Below, one piece after another: positions 24,401 to 33,200 of a DNA stretch of 64,000 bases (position 1 is the first letter of the stretch; the number at the start of each line of letters is the position of its first letter). The notes under the pieces are model-generated. The model had not been told where the DNA came from, ran no database searches, and worked only from the letters and a program-made list of their open reading frames with translations. The DNA lies in assembly GCF_050908995.1 (NCBI RefSeq), contig NC_135120.1, forward strand, positions 19,667,433 to 19,731,432, given 5' to 3'. Both the position numbers and the translations under genes were made by a program. This DNA comes from Andrena cerasifolii (Eukaryota; Arthropoda; Insecta; Hymenoptera; Andrenidae).

Positions 24401-25964
24401 GTACTCCGAGAAAAATTTTAATATCGTCGCTGATTACTGATTGTAAGTATTAAGCACTAAGTACCGAATGTAAGTAACGAGCTCTGATAAACGAATACTA
24501 ATTACTGAGCAAGTACAGAGTACTGGGAGTTAAATACTCCGTGAGTAAAGCTCCCGAAGAAGTAATTTGTAACATGGCCAAAGAACAGTTAATGATGATT
24601 TGAAGCAATGCTTCAATTTCCAATGAAATCTGTTTATTCGCGCACCGCGGGCCCCGAGCGAAGTTTAACGCTTATAAAAACTTCTCCGCAACATTTACGT
24701 CGAAAAACGGCAACAGAGGAGAACCACTTGGCCCTTTCACAAAAATTCCATTCACATTTTAATTACGCGTGATTCTCACCGTGCTTTTCGTTGCGACTTA
24801 ATGATAACGATTAATTCTCAACAGCGGGGGAACGAACATTAATTAACTTTACGCATAAATGACAACTGACGCTGGGGGGGAGGGGGAATTATTACAGAAT
24901 AGCTGTGCAAGAAAAAGTGCTGATTTTATCTTTTTTGCAATGTAAATTTAAATTTCCTATTATATTTCGCGCACGACTACGTAGAAGTGAGCCAAGTCGC
25001 TTAGAATTAATAGACCCAATTGGACGGCCGCGAAGATTTGGTAATTTCCATTTTCAAGCAGACTGAACAGAAAAACGCTGAAACGCTGGGAATGGGACGC
25101 GATGCTTTTAAACTTTGCATTATTAAACGATAAGTGCACGATTGCGTTCATGTTCAGAAATACGGGTACTGTATCAACAGCTCCGAAGCCACTCTCAGTA
25201 GTCTCAGCATACGTTTTAGAAGATCACGTTCGGATTAAAAAAAAATCGAACACGTTATGGCCTTGTACGTTTGAATATTATGAAAAGGCAGGGCTTCGGA
25301 GATAAAGCTTTTCTGCAATGCGAAAAACATTACCCCTTTCACAATGACTAAAGCCTGGAATCCACCGGGAAGCTGAGCTAAGCTAATTGTAGGCCAGGCT
25401 ATGCTATGCGATGCTATGTTTTAACGTAGCTTTTGTTGGAAACGGTTCCGTAAGAATGTATCGAAGCTAATTTTTTTAAATCGCAGCGTAGCATAGCATC
25501 GCGTAGCGTAGCTTAGCTTCCCGGTGGATTCCCGGCTTAATACAGCAAATCTCAATAACAAGATTATCGGAAAAGTTCATCGAAGTTCAACTGTCAATTT
25601 ACCCCGTTTAAAAATTACCGCCATTGCGTTAGAAACTATTCAGCCCCAGTCTAATTCGCTGCGTTTACACACAAGCGTATGTGTTTCTATATAAATCTGT
25701 CTAAACATCGTAGAATGCGTATTACATTAAGCAGAACACTTGGAGTTCCACAGATATGATGGTTTCAGTAACAACTGTTGAACAGGGGCTAGAAGTATTC
25801 CCGTTCTTTCTCTGCCACCGTTCGAATCGTACGGGCCCTAACCTTAATCGAGAGGAAATCCTGAATTCCTACCTTATAAAAGTCGAATCTGCCGCTGGGC
25901 TGGAGGGTCTCGGTGAGGAACTCGCGGTGGAGGCGGTAGTGGTCTCCTCCACGTCCATCATCAT
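21426..25964 (-). CDS. Two N-terminal exons of an unidentified, probably regulatory protein (alternative start)
   Basis: Exon 1 is 25,964-25,873 and exon 2 is 21,508-21,426 on the minus strand. Exon 1 opens with three Met codons right after an in-frame TGA, then DVEETTTAS and a Ser/Pro-rich stretch. It ends AG|gtagga in phase 2. Exon 2 has acceptor catttcag and donor CG|gtgagt. It supplies the missing base (giving Ser) and reads VKREPSTEEPSSPLEATSPG, then SILRNNN, ending in phase 1. VKRE fits the SUMO-attachment pattern psi-K-x-E. Nothing identifies the family. The phase-1 exit equals that of the exon at 5,173-5,455, so both may be alternative N-termini of one gene whose body lies left of the window. 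Acidic, Ser/Pro-rich composition with a SUMO site suggests a transcription regulator (inference). Confidence 0.6.
22182..22919. mobile_element. TTAA-flanked palindromic foldback element
   Basis: The edges are TTAAGGGGTCTTTCCACTG and its near-complement ending GGCCCCTTAA. The arms pair for roughly 300 bp, with matched blocks such as AATACGTGTTTTGAGAATAC and GACTGTCGCTATGGCAGAG and their complements, and leave a centre of about 100 bp. TTAA at both ends is the piggyBac-type target. The element has no coding capacity. Confidence 0.88.
22920..25351. other. No gene recognised; intron of the minus-strand gene if its exons are joined
   Basis: I see no supported exon. If exons 25,964-25,873 and 21,508-21,426 belong together, all of this is intron. 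Confidence 0.4.
25352..25538. mobile_element. Short hairpin MITE
   Basis: About 187 bp with complementary ends. The left begins GCCTGGAATCCACCGGGAAGCT; the right is close to its complement (AGCTTCCCGGTGGATTCC). The paired arms include GCTATGC/GCATAGC-type repeats and leave a loop of about 70 bp. Confidence 0.75.
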
Positions 25965-26401
25965 TCATACCGACGATGACGGGTCAGTGCGGACGTCAGA
26001 TGTATACGTAACGGGGGATTACTTCGACGGCGGCAGCGAGGACGAGAATGGAAGGGGGTGGCGTGGTGAGGATGGCTGATTTTCCAGGCCCGCCGGCCTC
26101 TCCGCGTCCGATTTCACGGGAACCGAAACCATAAAGTCGGAGGACTTGGCAAGGGGTTGGGGGTTGGTTTCGTGCGCCCGTCCACAAGCGCGGGCTTACG
26201 GAAAACAACTGACAAGCGACGTTACCCCCACCGACAACAACCACCGTGCGGCGCCTGTGAACCTGCGCCGCCGATACTTACCGCGCAGGAACGTTGTCAT
26301 TGCGCAGGCGCGTGCCGCCAAAGGATTATCCTGAAATTGAAGAGAGAATATGTTTAGATATCGGGGATTAGAATACGGCATGAATTACTTAATGCTTAAT
26401 G

Positions 26402-26600
26402 CAGTCGACGGAAGTTTTGTGATCGAGGGCTTTCGGAATTAACTTGCTACCCATTCGATTCTGGACCTGCTCCTGAAGATTTGTACCACGTAGAAATGCT
26501 AGGCGGGAAAGAAAGCGATTTTCAATATCGTTCATTACGAGGACATTTGTTATGGGCGGTAGAAGTTTTAAAGAAATGGTTAGATGTGGAGATATACAGC
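26402..26600 (+). other. Candidate orphan coding exon, unidentified
   Basis: An open frame with coding-like codon use runs from an acceptor-like site (taatgcag) near 26,401. It includes CYPFDSGPAPEDLYHVEM and RSLRGHLLWAVEVLKKWLDV, and reaches a strong donor (AGC|gtgagt) near 26,600. I recognise no family. It lies just beyond the 3' end of the convergent deoxyhypusine synthase gene. A plus-strand gene continuing past it would have to overlap that gene. It could also be a gene fragment or a chance frame. Confidence 0.25.
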
Positions 26601-26668
26601 GTGAGTAATGTAATAGGAAGTGGTATGGCGTTGATTATAAGTTGGACACTTGTATTTTATTTTTCTTT

Positions 26669-28251
26669 TCAAACGTCTGATACAGTTTTTTCTTTTGTGG
26701 AATGATAATGTCGAGCAAACGTTTCACCTACAAGTAATGGGAACGCCAGAGATGCCTCGGCGTAAATCTGGAATGTTAATCGGCGGTGTTTGAATATATC
26801 GCATGCTCTGGAATGTTTAATTTAGATATAGAAATTTCTTTACTTTCACTGGCTTCGCGTCCATTCGAATTTTACCCCAGGAAACTGCCTCGTCTGGACG
26901 AGCACCACTATCGCTTCCATCAAATTCGGAAGACGTGTTTATAAATACAGCATAATCAGCGCCGTTTCTCTAAAATAGAATTTATCCTTAGTTAATCTGT
27001 CCGTGGTACTTTCTTCGATTTTCTTTTTACCATTAGATTTGCGTTACAAATATGATGTTTTATAACGCCACCCCCTACAATGATCATGCCACTTTTAACT
27101 GCTTTCATAGCCATTGTATTCAGTCTTCTGAGGTCTGTAATGCGACAGCAGAATAATGATTTTAATGGGCTAAAAGGAAGCAGCTTATTTCGCAAAAAAA
27201 AAAACTGAGACCTGATACTATATCTATGACCAGCCCTGGATTTTTAAACGAATGGAAGTACATCATGTCACCGAGACTGCCATCCGTTAGGGCAGGACTA
27301 AAGACTGGAATTTTATTCTTCGCAGCCCAGTAGTAAATTGACTCTTCGTTATTGATTTGTTCGCCCAACCTAGCTATTACTTTGGATGGTGTCCAGAGCG
27401 TACCCTGAAAGTCACGCTCTAAAATAATGCCGTTTGGAAGAGTGAGCGAACGATTCCTTTCCTTTAAATACACACTTTCTCTTTCTGTTCAGCCAACATC
27501 GCATCTAATTTAGGCATCACCCAGTCCTCGAACAGGCAGTAATTGTTATTCGGCACTAGCAAATTTCCTATTCTATTAATACCACGTTCTCTAAGATGTT
27601 TCCCTTCTAAATGAAAATCTCCTACATAGGTTGGAGCTAAACATTTTATTAAATCTTCCTCTACACCACCCGCCGTAGCAACGACACAATCAACCTACAT
27701 AATACAAATGTCAGGCTAAAATACCAAGACGATCGTATCAAAATTTTGAACATTTAAACCGACCATTTTATGCTGCACAAGAAACCTTATTGTTTCTCGA
27801 ACGCCGCATGAGGCCATATTGGACGTATACCCTAAAAATATTGTACACGAAGAATTCCTTCTAATAAAATCGTCATCTTCTAAGTTATCGATTTGATCGT
27901 CTCTAAGTGGAATATTCCTTGCATGTATCATTCGTTGAACTTCGTCTACTGCCAGTCCAAAATTTCTTGCTTGAAATCCTGAGGTTTTATACGATTTAAA
28001 CAAACTGTGATAGTCGATTCCTTCATTCCAGTCATATCCTAACGAATATCAGTTTTATCATTTTCGTTTTACGTATAAAAATGAACAAATTTTTGGCAGA
28101 TTTTACTGTATCGTGAAACTAGAAAACCTTTGACTGTGGGCGTTCCAGTTGGGAGGGGTGAACTATGAACTAAAACAGCATTCTTAACAAGTTCCGGTAC
28201 ATGACCATGTGAATTGTCTTTAAGGTCAGTCATATTGCAATTGTCTTCCAA
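26669..28251 (-). CDS. DHPS: Deoxyhypusine synthase
   Basis: This enzyme transfers an aminobutyl group from spermidine to one lysine of eIF5A, in an NAD-dependent reaction, to begin hypusine formation in the cytosol. Seven exons on the minus strand were joined by homology: 28,251-28,128; 28,038-27,764; 27,694-27,476; 27,404-27,212; 27,134-27,031; 26,969-26,844; 26,767-26,669. They give 379 residues, close to the usual 370 or so, and every phase closes. Family blocks appear in order: SCTIFLGYTSN, TAGGVEEDLIKCLAPTY, NRIGNLLVPNNNYC, SPALTDGSLGDMMYFHS, GGGVIKHHICNANLM, EFDGSDSGARPDEAVSWGK. The catalytic lysine is the K of SWGK, about residue 338. Introns are mostly under 100 bp. A second Met six codons in could also serve as the start. 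An AATAAA (minus sense) lies at about 26,661-26,656, eight bases past the stop. The gene is head-to-head with the PRC1-like gene. Confidence 0.95.
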
Positions 28252-28890
28252 TTTACACTGCCTTTACAAATAGATATAACCTAAAATGTAAATATATCCG
28301 TACTAAGTAGCAGCTTCAATCATTCATAAAGAATAAACGTTATTATAACAAACTGACTGACTATTAATTTATTTTTCGTGTACAAATTATTTACACCCTT
28401 TTCAAATTATTTTAAATCCCTCGCGTTAGTGACAGCGTGACACCTGATGAATGATGATGAAGCACTGCATCGAACGTGCCTAAATTAATGATTTTTTTAT
28501 TAAGAAAAATATGTAGTGTTCACAGAACAAGTTATATATGTATAATATTTGTAATGTAACAATAGAAATAACAATTTGCGCGTTAAAAACCGGTCACCCA
28601 AACCTTAACCCTTTAACTAAATAGACTTATGGAAATGAATTAAACATTTCTTTAATACAAGTATCAAAGCAATCAATTAATAAATATCGTTGCTGAAGAT
28701 CGTTTTATATTAAGTTACAGTGTCTCTGTAAGATGCCTTAATCCACAACAAACAAATCATTTGTACCCTTGCACACATTGAATAAGACCTTAAATTCCTA
28801 CGGGTTACTGCTTACTGCTAGGTAGATGCTTAAAAAGTTTCTGATTTCGTAAATTAAGCGAATATTTAAAATACTTTTAAATACAACATA

Positions 28891-28962
28891 GGGTAAATGT
28901 GCCTTATTTCGGCCCCTACCCAATAGCCAGCCTTATCGGAAATAAATTGCTTAGAAATAAAA
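28891..28962. mobile_element. Possible solo end of a GGGTAAAT-type element
   Basis: The sequence begins GGGTAAATGTGCCTTATTTC and holds a second GCCTTATCGGAAATAA 29 bp later, so the motif is repeated as at the ends of the 16.2 and 59.1 kb elements. I find no matching right end nearby. It may be truncated or coincidental. Confidence 0.3.
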
Positions 28963-29513
28963 ACTTATATATTTAAACGAAACAATGAGCAGTGTACTCT
29001 CTCCTTCGAATGTGGGAAGTTTCATGCCTTTAGCGGTAAAAATATGAACTGCAGAAAGCTTTGTTGTGTTGGCGATTGAATGGTTGACGACTGGTGAGTC
29101 AATTTGAATTAATTTAGTACTATAGGCGACACTTGGAAATATTGTATACTAACACTAATACGAAGTTTTTTATGTTCAAATTTTGAATACGCGATTAATA
29201 ACATTCGAATGAACTTTTCGTGAAATTATAATTGCACTTAAACTTAGGTTAGTAAGTATTTATGAAGTAGCCGACTATTGGCATTCAAAATATACAGAAA
29301 ACCAATATCCTATTCACTCACTGCATGAACCACCAATCACCATTGCCTGCAGTCTATGCGTAGCATACGTGAATTGAAACGCACCCGGAGAGTATCTCAC
29401 AATCAACTTCACACGGTTGATATTGTGCTGTTCGAACACTTCTATAGAATTCCGTGAATATGGACTAAGGCAAAGCCACGCCATTGGCTCGCGCTTCTTG
29501 ATTACAGGTTTTT

Positions 29514-29525
29514 AACCAATCAGTG
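29514..29525 (+). promoter_or_regulatory. CCAAT box upstream of PRC1-like gene
   Basis: AACCAATCAGTG matches the NF-Y core (CCAAT with preferred flanks) about 235 bp before the start codon. A similar ACCAATCAGCG lies upstream of the maleless gene. Confidence 0.45.
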
Positions 29526-29757
29526 ATACCCATACCTAAAGGGGTAGGTCGTGTAGTGGCAGCACAGGCTACACAGGTGTGCGTAGTGGCGTTGTAGAAT
29601 ATGAATTCAAAAGAACAACGGTCAATCGTGTCTGGACAGGTCAAATTTGTAACAGGGATAAATACGTAAATAAGTATAACGAATCTTCGTAGCAGTTAGT
29701 CTGTTGAGCGCTGAGCGCCGTAATATTTTGTTGAATCGCGAGGAAGAAAACACGAAA

Positions 29758-31707
29758 ATGGCCGAATTGGTTGAATGCGAACCGTTAATACAACAAACAG
29801 TAACAAAATTACGAAGTACGTTGAGTTATTTACACAAAATATGGAAAGAGATCGGCTTCACCGACGAAGACCGCTCCATATATTGCGAGCAGGCTTTAAA
29901 CCATATAAACGACTTGTTGCGCGATATGGTTTCCGAGTCGGAGCTGAAGAAGGAAATGATACTCAGGAATGTTAAAGCATTAATGAACGAGATTGCTACA
30001 TTAGCTGCGGAATTGGGAACAGATGTAGAAATCAATGGATACGAAGCTTTACCGTTGAAGGAGGTGGAAGAAGTGCTACGCAGTGACGTACAAAAGTTCC
30101 AATATTGCAAGGAACAGCGTGTGGTTCATATGAGAGAGTTACTCGCAAAGGAGAAATGCCTTTGCAAAACGCTGGGCACCCAGCCAATAAATATATCGGA
30201 GAAATTACCTACCGAGGAGGAACTTAACAGCTTTAGACTTTATCTAGAGACTCAGGAGGGTGAAAAAAACCGCTTAGAATCTATTTTTAAGGAGATGCGT
30301 AGGGCGATTGTTAAAATGATGGATGACTTGGGCATGTCTCCGTCCACGAATTTTGAACATTTTGTATATAAAGACAATGAAAACTTTGTCTTTAGTAGCA
30401 GTAACATGACCAAGTTGAGAGAATTCCGAGATGAGCTTAAGCATCAGGTAGACAAAGCAAAGGAACACGTCGATGATATCAAGCGGGACTTAATAGCATT
30501 GTGGAAGTATCTCGATCAGCCCGAACGCATCTGCCAGTCGTTTCTAAACAGCTATGTGGGATATAGCGTTGCCACGATCAATGCATTAGAGACAGAAGTA
30601 GAGAGATGCAAAGAAAAGAGGAAACAGAATATCGCCAAATATGTCTCGCAAGTGAGATCTGAATTGGTAAAGGTATGGGATTTGTGTAAATTCAGCGACG
30701 AACAAAGGCGACAATTTAACTACTTTTATTGCCAAACCTACACAGAAGATTTGCTGACTTTGCACGAACTTGAAATTAAAAGATTGCAAGAATTTTACGA
30801 AGCCAATAAATCTATATTCGAGCTCTTAGAGGAGCGCAACAAACTGTGGACGAAGATGAAGGAATTACTGCAGCGCGCTAATGATCCAGATCGTTTCTAT
30901 AATCGCGGCGGTCAGTTACTGATGGAAGAAAAAGAACGAAAGAACATACAGAAGAAGTTGCCAAAAATAGAAGACGAACTAAGAACCTTAATAAATGAAT
31001 ATAAAGGCGTGCACGGGGAGGAATTCACGATAAATGGAATGTCAATAGAGGAGTTATTAAAAGAATCATGGGAACATCTGAACGAAGAGAAAGAAACTAT
31101 AAAGAAAGCTAGAAAAGAGGCGAAAGATAAATCTGTGAAGAAAATCACTTTGAGCGCATCCAAAAGAAGTGCTTTAAGTTCGACAAAGAAAACACCGACT
31201 ATATTAAGTACCCGTCGGCATACGCCGCTTAGTTTCTCGAAGAGAAAGTTGTTATTTAGTCCTTCCCCAAATAATTCAGCGAAGCGTAGAAATATAACCG
31301 CAGTAGCTAATGGATCTAAAGGTAGAAGAAGCGGGAAAGTTTCCAGAATACTCTTGCAATCTGCGGGCAAGGGAATTAAGAGTAGCCAAAGGAAAGAGAA
31401 TTCAGTGTCGCAAAGCTCGGCTGGTACAGACACAACATATAACCAATTTAAAGAACATTTAGAGGATAAGAGAGAATTACGTAGTTCATTACTTCCAGAA
31501 CAATTATTAGCAAATGCGACCAAATCGAAAATGAAGACACCAATAAGAACGCCGGTGAAACCGTTAAGAAAGAATTTACTACTACCAATAACGCCTACAG
31601 CTACAACACCTAAGCTGTCACAATCACACAAATCACCTCGCAGCCCTAGAGGTGTACAATCTACAAGGCTTGCTGCTATGTCAACACAGCTACCTATAAT
31701 CTTTTAA
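29758..31707 (+). CDS. feo: Protein regulator of cytokinesis 1 (PRC1/Ase1/MAP65 family; fascetto)
   Basis: Members cross-link antiparallel microtubules of the central spindle and recruit kinesin-4 and centralspindlin factors for cytokinesis. The frame encodes 649 residues from the ATG at 29,758 (context cgaaaATGG). An N-terminal dimerisation and rod part (KIWKEIGFTDEDRS near residue 30) is followed by the spectrin-like microtubule-binding domain. That domain holds ELVKVWDLCKFSDEQRRQF and the signature DPDRFYNRGGQLLMEEKERK near residue 380. A basic, unstructured tail from about 460 carries many Thr-Pro/Ser-Pro sites (KKTPTIL, RHTPLS, MKTPIRTPVK, SPRSPRG), consistent with mitotic kinase control. 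The motif TTYNQFKEHL matches a conserved C-terminal stretch in animal PRC1. The whole coding region is one exon, unlike the multi-exon vertebrate gene. AATAAA occurs at 32,101. Confidence 0.93.
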   Translation: MAELVECEPLIQQTVTKLRSTLSYLHKIWKEIGFTDEDRSIYCEQALNHINDLLRDMVSESELKKEMILRNVKALMNEIATLAAELGTDVEINGYEALPLKEVEEVLRSDVQKFQYCKEQRVVHMRELLAKEKCLCKTLGTQPINISEKLPTEEELNSFRLYLETQEGEKNRLESIFKEMRRAIVKMMDDLGMSPSTNFEHFVYKDNENFVFSSSNMTKLREFRDELKHQVDKAKEHVDDIKRDLIALWKYLDQPERICQSFLNSYVGYSVATINALETEVERCKEKRKQNIAKYVSQVRSELVKVWDLCKFSDEQRRQFNYFYCQTYTEDLLTLHELEIKRLQEFYEANKSIFELLEERNKLWTKMKELLQRANDPDRFYNRGGQLLMEEKERKNIQKKLPKIEDELRTLINEYKGVHGEEFTINGMSIEELLKESWEHLNEEKETIKKARKEAKDKSVKKITLSASKRSALSSTKKTPTILSTRRHTPLSFSKRKLLFSPSPNNSAKRRNITAVANGSKGRRSGKVSRILLQSAGKGIKSSQRKENSVSQSSAGTDTTYNQFKEHLEDKRELRSSLLPEQLLANATKSKMKTPIRTPVKPLRKNLLLPITPTATTPKLSQSHKSPRSPRGVQSTRLAAMSTQLPIIF

Positions 31708-32362
31708 AGTACTTATAAAATAATCAGAATCATCTCGCATTATTACCAATATTACTCGCATACTAAAACATACTTTTCAAATATTTTAATTTTATTATCG
31801 AACACTACCATAAAACTAACATAAATTCAATTATTTTACAGAATTTCACTATTAATTGGGATAATTGTAGATCATATTTATACTCGATACCAACGTTTAT
31901 GTTATATAGCAATATAACATAAAGAAGTATTGTATAAGTATTATAGATTGATATTATTTCTTTGTATGTATATTACTAGTTTGTTAATGTGTTTTTCATG
32001 TTTTAATATTTAATTGCAATCTGTTGTATGTGCATATATTCAGTACAATTTATAACACACAATTATTGCATTCATAGTGTATCTATAGAGTAATATTGTA
32101 AATAAAATTTAACTTTTACGAAAATTATGACACTATACATCTCTTCATCTCATCTAGTTTAATAAGTAATAACGAAACGTATACACATGCCTTGTGAGAG
32201 CACAGTTCCGTTATATATTACGCGCGCGCGTGTGTGTCCTATTGAGCATGTGCATTTATAACAATTTCTTCCACAAAAAGAGTCTTTAAAATTGCAACTT
32301 GTAATTCGAAGGGTGCCACACGAATGAAAGATGTTGCATACAAACGAATCGATTAGTGATCC

Positions 32363-32750
32363 CAGGCCCGGCTTAAGATTTTTGGGGCCCGAAGCTATCA
32401 AACCATCGAGGGCCCTCGTGGTCGGAGAAGGGGGGACGGGTAAAAAATTTAAACAATAACGAGTTTAAATTCTCGTGTAACGAGAATTCACTGTAATTAC
32501 ATGTGAAATTTCAAATGGGATACCGTGTATATGTCTAAAAATATATAATTCCTATAAATTGTAAAAATTTGAATAGATATCATAAAGGAGGTTTAAACAA
32601 TGAAATTTTAAAATAATATAAAATTGGAAATTGTAGAACCCACAGACAATTTATTTGATACAACATTTCCAAAGAAGACAGAGTGAGTTAATCGCTTAGA
32701 ACGGGGCCCGGGGCTGCGGCCTCCTCTAGCCCTCCTTTAATTCGGGCCTG
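32363..32750. mobile_element. Non-autonomous hAT-type element
   Basis: The ends are CAGGCCCGGCTTAAG and TTAATTCGGGCCTG, inverted repeats of the common hAT type. They are flanked by 8-bp direct copies AGTGATCC and AGGGATCC (7 of 8 match). The 388-bp interior is AT-rich and non-coding. Confidence 0.82.
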
Positions 32751-32941
32751 AGGGATCCTCCAGAGTGATCGGTATAACCGCAACCATTTGTAGCAAAACC
32801 GGAAATAACTTAACCTAAACATTTATTAAATCGTCTGCTTTCCCAGCTGCTTGTTTATCTATCTCTTTCTATCCGTGTTTCTGTCTCTTTCTTTTTTACA
32901 GTTTCCTTCTTTGTCTACTTCCGCTTTTGCCACAAATAGCG

Positions 32942-32955
32942 CCAACCAATCAGCG
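32942..32955 (+). promoter_or_regulatory. CCAAT box upstream of maleless
   Basis: CCAACCAATCAGCG lies about 250 bp upstream of the start codon, a typical NF-Y position. The core matches the box upstream of the neighbouring PRC1-like gene. Confidence 0.45.
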
Positions 32956-33200
32956 ACGATACAGGTTATTCGAATCACACCCTGGAGGATCACTAGAATC
33001 GGTGTGGTAGGGAAGCCATCTACAATACACGTAATTGGCAGGTACTTCCGTTTCCGTTTAACGCCATTTACGCCATAGAAGCTGATAGAAGCTATAAACT
33101 TGTTTGGGGAACTGATTTGTACATAGGTTATATTCATTTTATTCGATTAATACGTGAAACGATATACATTTCGTTTCTGGCGTATTAGTAGAATCATAAA

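Larger units (their letters stand above)
28252..29757. other. Divergent intergenic region, DHPS / PRC1-like
   Basis: Shared upstream region of two head-to-head genes. A CCAAT box (AACCAATCAGTG) lies at 29,514-29,525 and an inverted one (CCATTGG) at about 29,481, both close to the PRC1-like start. A GGGTAAAT-type element end begins at 28,891. No other exon is supported. Confidence 0.5.
31708..33200. other. Intergenic: 3' UTR of PRC1-like gene, hAT MITE, promoter of maleless
   Basis: AT-rich 3' UTR with AATAAA at 32,101-32,106, then the hAT-type element at 32,363-32,750. The presumed maleless promoter follows, with a CCAAT box at 32,942-32,955. A pyrimidine tract ending acag near 32,900 could be a 5' UTR splice acceptor. 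Confidence 0.45.

Noticed and set aside
25756..26079. Plus-strand 107-codon frame
   Set aside because: Antisense to the exon at 25,964-25,873, which has better start, donor and phase evidence.
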